NCBI GenBank assembly: GCA_947628955.1
Contig: CANRBX010000029.1
Location: 1-34,992, forward strand
Length of the DNA stretch: 34,992 nucleotides
Source: an uncultured Lachnospiraceae bacterium
GTDB lineage: Bacteria > Bacillota > Clostridia > Lachnospirales > Lachnospiraceae
Direction of reading: 5' to 3'
Shown here: in pieces, positions 1 to 6,486 of the stretch
Position numbering within the stretch: the stretch's first letter is position 1
How the letters are laid out: each line of letters opens with the position of its first letter
Notes under the pieces: generated by a model
Seen by the model: only the letters and a program-made list of their open reading frames with translations
Told to the model about the DNA's origin: nothing
The model's database searches: none
Program-made: the position numbers and the translations under genes

Positions 1-1
1 T

Positions 2-127
2 CTGGCGGGTTATCAAAATCCTATAGGTGTGGCAGATTGGAAAAATCAGATTGCACGCGCTTTGCCAGAAGAATTGAGAAGTAGTTTACCGACGGTTGAA
101 GAGATAGAAAGGGAATTAGAACAGTAA
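2..127 (+). CDS. C-terminal end of a YhcG/DUF1016-like PDDEXK nuclease (partial)
   Basis: Only the last 41 codons are inside the window; the frame is open from the left edge and ends in TAA-TAA. The visible tail contains PIGVADW, ALPEEL and LPTVEEIE, which match how proteins of the DUF1016 (YhcG, PDDEXK nuclease-like) family end: a PIGV segment, then LPEEL, then an LP..EE(I/L) acidic tail. Members of that family are accessory nucleases often found near defence or mobile genes, which fits the defence remnants 1 kb downstream. The catalytic domain is not visible, so the family call rests on this tail alone and could be wrong; a Rpn/PDDEXK transposase-type nuclease is the main alternative. Confidence 0.5.
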   Translation: MAGYQNPIGVADWKNQIARALPEELRSSLPTVEEIERELEQ

Positions 128-132
128 TAAAA

Positions 133-150
133 GTGCCACGCCCGTGGCAC
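133..150. terminator. Perfect 8-bp hairpin after the partial nuclease gene
   Basis: GTGCCACG (133-140) pairs with CGTGGCAC (143-150) across a 2-nt loop, six bases after the stop codons. No T-run follows on the plus strand, but an A-run precedes it, so the canonical U-tail is on the minus strand. It probably ends transcription or protects the 3' end of the upstream gene; its function is inferred from position only. Confidence 0.4.
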
Positions 151-245
151 AAACAAAAGAAAATACTATAAAGAAGAATGAAAAAGTTTAGCTTAAAATA
201 ATAAACTGAGAATTTAAATAAACCAGAGTTAGAGGAAATAATACT

Positions 246-317
246 ATGCAAACTGATAATGCAAATAAAAAAGAAATGACTGAAATTAAGGAAGTATTTT
301 TATCTGGCGAAATCTGA
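246..317 (+). CDS. Possible 23-aa small ORF, unrecognised
   Basis: ATG at 246 follows an AGAGGAAA ribosome-binding-like stretch (about 232-239) and the frame runs 23 codons to TGA at 315. The product starts MQTDNANKKEMTEIKEV and is hydrophilic and lysine/glutamate rich. It may be a genuine small peptide, or the N-terminal scrap of a truncated gene, since the surrounding DNA is rearranged. No family is recognised. An inverted repeat begins eight bases after its stop. Confidence 0.22.
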   Translation: MQTDNANKKEMTEIKEVFLSGEI

Positions 318-324
318 CGTAAAA

Positions 325-363
325 CTGTACAATTCTGAAGACCTTTGGGGAGTAATTGTACAG
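325..363. repeat. 10-bp perfect inverted repeat upstream of the response regulator
   Basis: CTGTACAATT (325-334) is repeated inverted as AATTGTACAG (354-363) around a 19-base spacer. The second arm ends about 30 bases before the regulator start region. There is no T-run after it, so it is not a typical terminator. It could be an operator for a dimeric regulator, an mRNA hairpin, or the scar of a small mobile element. Confidence 0.45.
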
Positions 364-394
364 CTGCGGCAGGGATCAGTGAGACAGAGGTGGA

Positions 395-1064
395 ATGACT
401 TATTTTTACAATTCTTGTACTTGAAGATGATTTAGAATTAAACCGCACGATTTGTACCGCTTTGCAAAAGGAAAATTATCGCGTTTACCATGCGTATACC
501 TGCAAAGACGGACAGCTTCTTGCAGCCGGTCATACATTTGACATGGTGATATTGGATGTAAATCTGCCCGACGGCGACGGATTTCAGTTTTGCAGATGGA
601 TCAAAGCACGGAGCAACAGCTCGGTCCTGTTTCTTTCCGCACGGGATTTAGAAGAAGATGTCCTGAGCGGTTATGAAACAGGGGCAGATGATTATGTGAC
701 AAAGCCTTTTTCCATGAAAGTTCTGTTAAAGAAAATTCCTGCCATTCTGTCAAGGGAAAGAAAGAAATCAGATATCTATGACGATGGATTTTTAAAAATA
801 GATTTTGAATTGGGCGCTGCACAGACCGGGGGAAATATCTGCCCTGTCACACCTACGGAATACCATATCCTGAAAAAACTGATCGAACATAAGGGACAGT
901 TATTAACCTATTCTGTTCTGCTGGATTCCCTGTGGGAAGACGGGATTCAGTTTATGGATAAGCACGTTCTTGCCGTTCATATCAACCGCCTGCGCAAAAA
1001 AATAGAAACAGAAGGGCATCATTATATTTCAAACGTATATGGAATGGGGTATGTATGGAAATAG
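395..1064 (+). CDS. OmpR/VanR-type response regulator with an apparent 1-nt frameshift at its start
   Basis: DNA-binding response regulator of a two-component system: an N-terminal receiver domain, with phospho-acceptor Asp in ILDVNLP and the conserved Lys in VTKPF, followed by a winged-helix DNA-binding domain (TPTEYHILKKL to GMGYVWK). The expected ATG at 395 follows AGAGGTGG, but it is one base out of frame with the rest: the in-frame segment reading ILVLEDDLELNR starts around 408 and has no ATG or GTG before a TGA at 396. Removing one T from the T5 run at 403-407 joins them into a normal N-terminus. Starting instead at TTG 462 would lose the acidic pair (EDD) needed for phosphorylation. 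Its partner kinase now lies 3.6 kb away at 4660. Either the gene is broken, or the T-run is a sequencing error or a slippery site. Confidence 0.72.
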
Positions 1065-1075
1065 TCTGTATCTTG
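1020..1075 (+). repeat. 56-bp direct repeat, left copy bounding the BREX/Septu insert
   Basis: Identical to 4625-4680. It spans the last 15 codons of the response regulator and the first seven codons of the histidine kinase, including the kinase ATG (1055 here, 4660 in the other copy). Beyond it, positions 1076-1096 still resemble 4681-4701 (13 of 21 bases match by eye), after which similarity stops. It marks the left junction of the inserted segment. Confidence 0.9.
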
Positions 1076-1195
1076 GCCATCCTGCCCGTGACCCGGAGCC
1101 TTTTAACGTCGTGCCCGGGACAGATTTATATACATGCCCGAAGTGGACTTGTACACTATACCGGAAGGCCTGCAAATAACGCAGTAGTTCTGTAA
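1055..1195 (+). pseudogene. Histidine-kinase start fused to an unrecognised 3' gene tail
   Basis: The duplicated kinase ATG at 1055 opens a 46-codon frame. It begins like the true kinase at 4660 (MEIVCIL), diverges after about 14 residues, and ends with IYIHARSGLVHYTGRP and a hydrophobic tail before TAA at 1193. The join shows that the left junction is not just the kinase cut in two: the kinase start is attached to the tail of some other gene. That tail is not recognised. It overlaps the regulator stop by 10 bases exactly as the original kinase start did, so it may still be translated, but probably has no function. Confidence 0.45.
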
Positions 1196-1213
1196 TGAAT
1201 TTGGTGGTAAACT

Positions 1214-1680
1214 ATAGTCAGCGGCAGCATTCTCCAGATTAATGATCCAATCTTGCTTGTCTATGCCGGCGGGGATTGGGATGCGTCAAAGTATACGACC
1301 TTCCAGCCGGACAAGGATGCCATCATTCCAATCTACTGGCTCTTTGACAGCGGCAAGAAGAACGGCTTCCAATGCCTGATCTATATGCACCGCTACCAGC
1401 CGGACACGATTGCCCGTATCCGCACAGACTACGTCCACGAGCAGCAGTCCCGGTATCGCACGGCCATTGCCGATCTGGAACAGCGCATCCATGGCGCGTC
1501 CGCTTCTGAACGGGTCAAACTGAACAAACAGCTCCAGAAGCTGCAGGCACAGGCTGAAGAAATCCGGGTTTATGAAGAAAAATCCATCATCTTGCTGATC
1601 AGATGATTAGCATTGATCTTGATGATGGGATAAAAGTGAATTATGCAAAATTTTAGGATGTGCTGGCAAAAATAAAGTAA
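1214..1680 (+). pseudogene. pglX: BREX type 1 adenine methyltransferase PglX, C-terminal remnant
   Basis: PglX is the BREX DNA methyltransferase that marks host DNA. Only pieces of its C-terminal part remain. The first frame (from about 1214) reads through GGDWDASKYTTFQPDKDAIIPI and then jumps directly into YWLFDSGKKNGF, a join that in intact PglX is separated by tens of residues, so an internal deletion has occurred. YMHRYQPDTIARIRTDYVHE and a coiled-coil-like stretch follow. At about 1575 an A-run one base too short shifts the frame; the shifted frame continues HHLADQMISIDLDDG, then hits TAG at 1654 and the natural-looking end LAKIK at 1680. The methyltransferase domain is absent, so the gene is dead. 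Confidence 0.82.
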
Positions 1681-1685
1681 GGTAC

Positions 1686-1760
1686 TTGTATACAAAAACA
1701 AGATTTTTTAGAATATTACCGATTGAAAAAGTATTTATTGGACCAGATATAGTATATAAT
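1686..1760 (+). promoter_or_regulatory. Candidate promoter(s) of ptuAB
   Basis: TTGTAT (1686-1691) and TAGAAT (1709-1714) are 17 bases apart, a good sigma-A-like match. The -35 lies within the palindrome TTGTATACAA (1686-1695), which could be an operator. A second TATAAT-like box sits at 1755-1760 without a clear -35. This 100-base AT-rich gap between the pglX remnant and ptuA would give the Septu pair its own transcription despite loss of the BREX operon. Confidence 0.4.
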
Positions 1761-1815
1761 CAAACCTATAGCAGAGCGAAATCTATTTCATTTGCAGATA
1801 AGGCGGTGTACAGGT

Positions 1816-3090
1816 ATGAATTTAGAGCATGTTTCAATTAAGAATTTCAAAGGCGTAGAGAATATGGAACTTGAATTTACGCCGGGGGTAAATTTGCTGA
1901 TTGGAGATAACGGAGTCGGGAAAACTTCTGTATTGGAAGCAATTGCAGTGGTTTTAGCAGGAATGTTAAAAGGGCTCAAAGGAGTGCCGACAAAAAACAT
2001 TCTGCAAAATGATATACGATTTACTCTGGATGAAACAGGAGACGCTTCAACCGGAGTACGTTACTGGTGCCCATCGGAGATTTCATGTACCATAAGAGAT
2101 AATGGTATGGAATATAATTTGCGGAAGTGGCGCGAGGACGAGGCCGGGAATACGAGGACAAAGACAGAGGATACCGGAATTGTGAAATGGATGCAAAAGC
2201 AATCCAATGATTTGAGTGCTGTACTGCCCTTGCTCTGTTTTCAAAGTGATGCGAGAGTATGGCAGATGCATCGCGGAGATTATGGAAAAGAATTGAGGAA
2301 AAAGTTAGATGATCGGCGTTGCGGCTATATTGGTTGTCTGGATTATTCGCTGGATATGAAAGGAATTCTGGCATGGTGCCTGAAAATGGAGTTCAGCGCC
2401 TTCCAGAAAAACCAAAAGATAAAAGAATATGAGGCATTTAAAATAATAGTGGCAGAATTTATGAGGAATATTGACGATTTGGATGCCGTGCCGGAAATCT
2501 ATTATTCCAGACAGTTAGATCAGATGGTCTATCGCGAAGGAAATCTGACGATGCCGATATCCGATCTGAGCGCCGGTTATCAGTCTCTGTTGTGGATCAT
2601 TATGAATCTGGCATACAGATTGGCATTACTGAATTCCGAAAAAGCCGGGGATTGGAAAAGGATGCCCGGGATTGTGTTGATCGATGAAATAGATATGCAT
2701 TTACATCCGAAGTGGCAATGGAATATTGTGAAGGCATTAGAAAAGACATTTCCGAGTATGCAGTTTATTTTAGCGACGCATTCTCCGATTGTGATTTCTT
2801 CCTGTAAGAACGAGCATCTTCTGAGAATCGATGAAGACCAGGAAGTGCTTTATCTGGAGGATGCTTATGGCTATTCGGTTCAGGATGTCCTTACTTTACG
2901 GCAGGGGACAACGGAAAAACCCAGAGAAGTGAAAGAACTGGATAGTTTATTTGAAAAAGCAATCAATCAAAACGATTGGAAGAAGGCAGATAGTGTTATC
3001 AGGGAAATGGAAAAGGTGTTAGGAGATAAGCATACGGATGTCCGTAGTGCAAAAGAAGAATTGGAGTTGAATCGTTGGATGGAGGATTAA
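1816..3090 (+). CDS. ptuA: Septu defence ATPase PtuA
   Basis: A 424-residue AAA/ABC-type ATPase with RecF/SMC-like architecture. Visible motifs are Walker A GDNGVGKTS (residues 30-38), an ABC-signature-like LSAGYQS, Walker B with the catalytic acid in VLIDEID followed by HLHPKWQW, and the switch histidine in LATHSP. The C-terminal 60 residues are charged and helical. ATG 1816 is preferred because AAGGCGG lies nine bases upstream; the TTG eight codons earlier has no such site. The stop abuts the ATG of the HNH nuclease gene. An ATPase followed directly by a TIGR02646-type HNH protein is the Septu arrangement, in which PtuA and PtuB form one complex and ATP binding or hydrolysis controls the nuclease. 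No reverse transcriptase is present, so this is stand-alone Septu, not a retron. All key residues are intact. Confidence 0.86.
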   Translation: MNLEHVSIKNFKGVENMELEFTPGVNLLIGDNGVGKTSVLEAIAVVLAGMLKGLKGVPTKNILQNDIRFTLDETGDASTGVRYWCPSEISCTIRDNGMEYNLRKWREDEAGNTRTKTEDTGIVKWMQKQSNDLSAVLPLLCFQSDARVWQMHRGDYGKELRKKLDDRRCGYIGCLDYSLDMKGILAWCLKMEFSAFQKNQKIKEYEAFKIIVAEFMRNIDDLDAVPEIYYSRQLDQMVYREGNLTMPISDLSAGYQSLLWIIMNLAYRLALLNSEKAGDWKRMPGIVLIDEIDMHLHPKWQWNIVKALEKTFPSMQFILATHSPIVISSCKNEHLLRIDEDQEVLYLEDAYGYSVQDVLTLRQGTTEKPREVKELDSLFEKAINQNDWKKADSVIREMEKVLGDKHTDVRSAKEELELNRWMED

Positions 3091-3837
3091 ATGCTGTATA
3101 TTGAGAAGAAATCGCCTCCCAGAGAAATGGTGCGTAAGGTAAGTGAAATAAAAAGCAGTCCTGGATGGAAAGCGATAAAAGATGGGAATACCAGTGCTAT
3201 CCGGAGTGAATTTGATAATCTTCCGAAAGATACGATACGGGAAAGTCTGCTTGAGGAACAGCATTATTTATGCGCGTACTGTATGCGGAAAATTCAAAAT
3301 AGCGGTCAGTCTACGTCGATTGAACATTGGTTTCCTTTGAGTAAAAATAAAGACCAGGCGTTGGATTACAGAAATATGCTGGCTGTCTGCGATGGAGGGG
3401 AGAATTGGAAGGGGAGTGGCAAAAAAATTTTATGCTGTGATGCCTGCAAAGCAGATGAAGTAAAATTGAACATTTCACCGCTGAATAAACAACAAATGGA
3501 TAAAATAGCATATGGCAAAGACGGTTTTATACATACAAACCCATATGACAAAAAAATGGAGGAGGACCTTCGGGATATTTTGCGTTTAAATGGTCTATGG
3601 AAGAAAGGTGAATTTGTCGCGGACACTTCTACCGAACTTATAAAGGGAAGAAAAGATACTTATCAGCTATATGAAAACTTTGTCAAGAGATTGGGTGAAG
3701 AGGGAAAATGCACTTCTTCCAGCATAAAGAAGATAATAGATAAAATACAAAATGCTGAGCATAGACCAGAATATGCAGGAGTACTTCTCTACTTTTTCAA
3801 TAAAAAGTATCAGTCGCTAGTAAAACGTGGGTTATAA
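3091..3837 (+). CDS. ptuB: Septu HNH endonuclease PtuB
   Basis: A 248-residue protein of the TIGR02646/PtuB type. The HNH core is visible: CAYC (Cys61 and Cys64), IEHWFP with Glu78-His79, YRN at 93-95, and further cysteines at 100, 114, 115 and 118 that probably bind structural zinc. It starts immediately after the ptuA stop with no gap, so the two are translationally coupled. In Septu, PtuB is the effector that cuts nucleic acid when the PtuA complex is triggered by phage. Reading frame, length and catalytic residues look complete. The 3' end runs within a few bases of the pglZ remnant, the other side of the original BREX accessory slot. Confidence 0.86.
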   Translation: MLYIEKKSPPREMVRKVSEIKSSPGWKAIKDGNTSAIRSEFDNLPKDTIRESLLEEQHYLCAYCMRKIQNSGQSTSIEHWFPLSKNKDQALDYRNMLAVCDGGENWKGSGKKILCCDACKADEVKLNISPLNKQQMDKIAYGKDGFIHTNPYDKKMEEDLRDILRLNGLWKKGEFVADTSTELIKGRKDTYQLYENFVKRLGEEGKCTSSSIKKIIDKIQNAEHRPEYAGVLLYFFNKKYQSLVKRGL

Positions 3838-3844
3838 ATCGTAT

Positions 3845-4584
3845 ATGAACAATGCAAAGCTGGGTGCGCTCACCGGCGCCAACAACTTCTTTGTAAAGAA
3901 GCTGCTGGCGGTGGATGATCCCACCAGCAACTATCTGGTGTATCGGCCTTTCGCCTACGAGTCCGACGAGGACAACTGGCTGCTGGATGTGGAGCTATAT
4001 GCGGGAGAGCCATTCCGTGCTGATTTGGTTTCCATGTGATGGAAAAGGTCGAAGGGCTCTATACCATCTGGTTTCTCGGCCAGCTGGGCAGCAACTGGTC
4101 AGATGCCTGCGCGGACAACCTGCGCGAGTATGGCCGGGTGCTGGAAGTACCGCAGCAGACAGATTTTTACCGTCGGCGGGTGGCATCTTCTGACAGCAAG
4201 GTATATGTGATCATCTCCGACGCTTTGCGGTACGAGGTAGCGGCTGCCCTCGCGGAGCAGCTGCAGCGGGAGACGCAGGCCAGGGTGGATCTGAAATCCA
4301 TGCAGGCGGTGTTCCCGACCATTACGAAGTTTGGTATGGCCGCACTGCTGCCGCACAAAGCACTCTCAGTTGAACTGAGAACCGGTAAAACGGATCGACT
4401 GGCGGTACTGGCAGACGGACAATCCACGGAGGCCAACAATCGTGATAAGCTCCTGAAGGCAGCTGACAGGGCCAGCGCAGCTCTCAAGTATAAGGACATC
4501 ATTGACATGAAGCGTGCCGACCGGCAGGCACTCATCAAGGGCATGAATAAGGTTAGGTATACCGGCAAAAATAGAGCGGGGTGA
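3845..4584 (+). pseudogene. pglZ: BREX type 1 PglZ phosphatase-like protein, remnant
   Basis: PglZ is the alkaline-phosphatase-superfamily core protein of BREX. Two pieces are left. The first (3845-4039) contains VYRPFAYESDEDNWLLDVEL, typical of the N-terminal region, and stops at TGA 4037. The second, in another frame (4036-4584), begins VEGLYTIWFLGQLGSNWSD and includes YVIISDALRYEV, the metal-binding core, plus ELRTGKTDRLAVLADGQST. Several hundred residues between the pieces are missing, and the end is cut after ALIKGM, before the conserved histidine-rich phosphatase motif that should follow. It cannot encode a working PglZ. It has the same higher GC as the pglX remnant, unlike ptuAB. Confidence 0.84.
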
Positions 4585-4624
4585 TTGATGATGAGAATTC
4601 GAAAAGTACGAACATGATTTAAAC

Positions 4625-4680
4625 CATTATATTTCAAACGTATATGGAATGGGGTATGTATGGAAATAGTCTGTATCTTG
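4625..4680 (+). repeat. 56-bp direct repeat, right copy
   Basis: Identical to 1020-1075. It carries a useless copy of the regulator C-terminus (ending GYVWK) and the real histidine kinase start at 4660, so it is the right edge of the inserted block. See the left copy for the comparison of flanks. Confidence 0.9.
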
Positions 4681-5580
4681 ATGATCCTGCTGCTGACGGG
4701 TATCGTTTTCTGCCTTTTATGGAAAAATCATTGCCTGAAACGGGACATTTATGATTTCACAGGAAAATTAGAAGTTTGCCTGAAAGAATTATTAAATGGT
4801 GAAAAGCCGGACAGGGCAGAGTACGGGCAGGATGATTTATGGGGTAAGGTATACGACAGATTATGCCGTATTTCTGATCTGTATATGCACAGAAGTCAGG
4901 AACTATATGAGGAAAAGGAAAATTTAAAGGAGCTGGTATCCGATACATCCCATCAGGCTAAGACCCCTCTTGCAAATATTAAGCTGTATCAGGAATTGCT
5001 TTCGGATGAAACAAATGCAGCAGAAAGTGCGGAATATTTAACCAGGATGGGCAGGCAGGTGGATAAACTGGACTTCCTTCTTCAAAGCATGGTAAAAATT
5101 TCGAGGCTGGAAACCGGAACAATTAAAATTGCAAAATCAGAATATCCCATATCAGAAACCCTTGCGCTGGCAGTCGCGGCAGTCGTTCCAAAAGCAGACC
5201 AGAAAAACATTCAGATTCATGTCGCATATGATGAAGCGCTCCGATTGGAGCATGACAAAAAGTGGACAGCGGAAGCGGTTTTTAATGTCCTCGACAATGC
5301 AGTCAAATATACAGATGAAAACGGGAATATCGATATTTCTGTACAGCAGGAAGAGATTTTTACAAGGATCAGTATTACAGATACCGGAAAAGGGATTCCC
5401 CCGGAAAGGCAGGGAAGTATCTTTAAGCGGTTTTACCGCGAGCCGGAAGTTCACGATGCGGAGGGCGTCGGCATTGGCCTGTATCTGGCGCGAAAAATCA
5501 TATCCATGCAAAACGGCTACATAAAAGTGGAATCAGAAACAGGGAAAGGAAGCACCTTCCATATTTACCTGCCAAATTAA
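4660..5580 (+). CDS. Sensor histidine kinase (VanS/VncS-like)
   Basis: A 306-residue membrane kinase with a single N-terminal transmembrane segment (about residues 3-21) and no sizeable extracellular domain, typical of intramembrane-sensing kinases paired with ABC exporters. The H-box SHQAKTP has the phospho-accepting His98. The ATP-binding part shows the N-box NVLDNAVKY, G1 DTGKGIP and G2 GVGIGLYLARK. The start is the ATG inside the 56-bp repeat, which in the uninterrupted ancestor overlapped the regulator stop by 10 bases. The insertion has separated it from its regulator gene, so it now depends on a promoter in the insert or on read-through. The ABC exporter genes downstream are its likely output. 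Confidence 0.88.
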   Translation: MEIVCILMILLLTGIVFCLLWKNHCLKRDIYDFTGKLEVCLKELLNGEKPDRAEYGQDDLWGKVYDRLCRISDLYMHRSQELYEEKENLKELVSDTSHQAKTPLANIKLYQELLSDETNAAESAEYLTRMGRQVDKLDFLLQSMVKISRLETGTIKIAKSEYPISETLALAVAAVVPKADQKNIQIHVAYDEALRLEHDKKWTAEAVFNVLDNAVKYTDENGNIDISVQQEEIFTRISITDTGKGIPPERQGSIFKRFYREPEVHDAEGVGIGLYLARKIISMQNGYIKVESETGKGSTFHIYLPN

Positions 5581-5589
5581 AACGTGTGG

Positions 5590-5620
5590 AAAAATCACAA
5601 TTTTGTGATTTTTTCTTTTT
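5590..5620 (+). terminator. Rho-independent terminator after the histidine kinase
   Basis: An 11-bp perfect AT-rich stem (AAAAATCACAA 5590-5600 with its complement 5603-5613) ends in a T-rich tract to 5620. It lies ten bases after the kinase stop, separating kinase and ABC transporter transcription. Confidence 0.65.
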
Positions 5621-5657
5621 GTGAACGGTTTGTGATTTTCCTGTTTTATGGTAAATA
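5602..5657 (+). promoter_or_regulatory. Candidate regulator-binding repeats and promoter of the ABC exporter
   Basis: TTTGTGA occurs three times in the same direction, at 5602-5608, 5618-5624 and 5629-5635. The last two are 11 bases apart, the spacing at which OmpR-family regulators bind direct repeats. TTGTGA (5630-5635) and TAAATA (5652-5657), 16 bases apart, make a plausible weak promoter, so the regulator would sit right at the -35. The first copy lies inside the terminator stem. Binding is an inference. Confidence 0.4.
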
Positions 5658-5743
5658 TCGAGGAAAGCACCGATGACGCCGGTGTAAGGCGGTGTTTGAC
5701 GAGAAAACTCATCGAGATGATAACGGGGAAAGGATGGATTCTT

Positions 5744-6421
5744 ATGGAAAACACAATCGTGAAAACAAAAGCTTTATCAAAACATTATCATGTCGGCACG
5801 CATACGGTGATTGCTCTGGATGGAGTGGATTTTGAAGTAAAAGAGCGGGAATTTGTTTCGATTATCGGGAAGTCCGGCTGCGGAAAAAGCACTCTTTTGC
5901 ATATGATCGGCGGACTGGACCGGCCTACTTCCGGAACAGTGATCGTAGACGGCATGGACCTTTCAAAGATGAAGGAAGAACAGCTTGCTCTTTTCAGGAG
6001 AAGAAAAGCAGGATTCATTTTTCAGCAGTATAATCTGATCCCGGATCTGAATGTCTATGACAATATCACGTTTCCGCTGGAGCTTGACGGGACTGTCGTC
6101 GACAGAGAATTTATTCAGGAATTGGTGGATACGCTTCATATTGCGGATAAACTGGAAATGTTTCCATCCATGCTCTCAGGCGGAGAGCAGCAGCGGGCCG
6201 CCATTGCGAGGGCTCTGGCAATGAAACCGGCGATCATTCTTGCCGATGAGCCGACAGGGAATCTTGACACCTCCGCCAGCCATGATGTCATAGGACTTTT
6301 AAAAGTGGTCGCGGAAAAATATCAGCAGACGTTGATCGTGATCACCCATGATCTGGATATTGCACAGATGGCGGACAGGACAGTCCGGCTGCAGGACGGA
6401 AAAATACTGAGGGGAAAGTGA
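5744..6421 (+). CDS. ABC transporter ATP-binding protein (MacB/LolD/BceA type)
   Basis: A 225-residue ABC ATPase with Walker A GKSGCGKST, Q-loop FIFQQYNL, signature LSGGEQQR, Walker B ILADEPTGNLD and switch His in VITHD. This is the subfamily that pairs with FtsX-type permeases rather than import permeases. ATG 5744 is chosen because AAAGGA lies about nine bases upstream and the conserved N-terminus begins there; the longer open frame back to 5648 overlaps the promoter region. It precedes the permease by 48 bases and forms its energy-supplying partner. With the upstream kinase it matches peptide/bacitracin-type resistance modules. Confidence 0.92.
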   Translation: MENTIVKTKALSKHYHVGTHTVIALDGVDFEVKEREFVSIIGKSGCGKSTLLHMIGGLDRPTSGTVIVDGMDLSKMKEEQLALFRRRKAGFIFQQYNLIPDLNVYDNITFPLELDGTVVDREFIQELVDTLHIADKLEMFPSMLSGGEQQRAAIARALAMKPAIILADEPTGNLDTSASHDVIGLLKVVAEKYQQTLIVITHDLDIAQMADRTVRLQDGKILRGK

Positions 6422-6486
6422 TTCTTATGCTGGCAAACAACAAAAAATATGGAGAGGAAAGGGATTCTTATGCTGGCGAACAATAA
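6420..6486 (+). repeat. Tandem duplication of the permease start, creating a 19-aa upstream ORF
   Basis: GATTCTTATGCTGGCRAACAA occurs at 6420 and again at 6463, 43 bases apart. The first copy gives an ATG at 6427 whose frame runs 19 codons (MLANNKKYGEERDSYAGEQ) to TAA at 6484, ending 14 bases past the real permease ATG at 6470. The short frame is read through the permease ribosome binding site (GGAGAGGAAAGGG, 6451-6463). It could couple or dampen permease translation. Confidence 0.6.

Larger units (their letters stand above)
1076..4624. mobile_element. Inserted defence segment: decayed BREX type 1 with embedded Septu
   Basis: This block separates the regulator and kinase of one two-component system and lies between two copies of a 56-bp repeat. 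Its order is pglX remnant, ptuA, ptuB, pglZ remnant, all on the plus strand. In intact BREX type 1 loci pglX precedes pglZ and accessory genes often sit between them, so this is the middle of a BREX locus whose core genes have been lost. No integrase or transposase lies inside, so the means of entry is not visible. The ptuAB pair is clearly more AT-rich than the BREX remnants on both sides, suggesting it joined the BREX locus separately. Confidence 0.7.

Noticed and set aside
1816-3837. Retron with PtuAB effector (Ec78-like)
   Set aside because: No reverse transcriptase gene or msr/msd-like inverted repeats were seen next to ptuAB, so stand-alone Septu is the simpler reading.
3915-4193. 92-codon plus-strand frame and 63-codon minus-strand frame in the pglZ region
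   Set aside because: Both are shadows of the pglZ remnant, whose recognisable residues are in the other two plus frames.
1020-4680. 56-bp repeats as attachment sites of a site-specific integrating element
   Set aside because: No integrase gene lies between them, the repeat covers a protein-gene junction rather than a tRNA or usual att site, and imperfect similarity goes on past the left copy.
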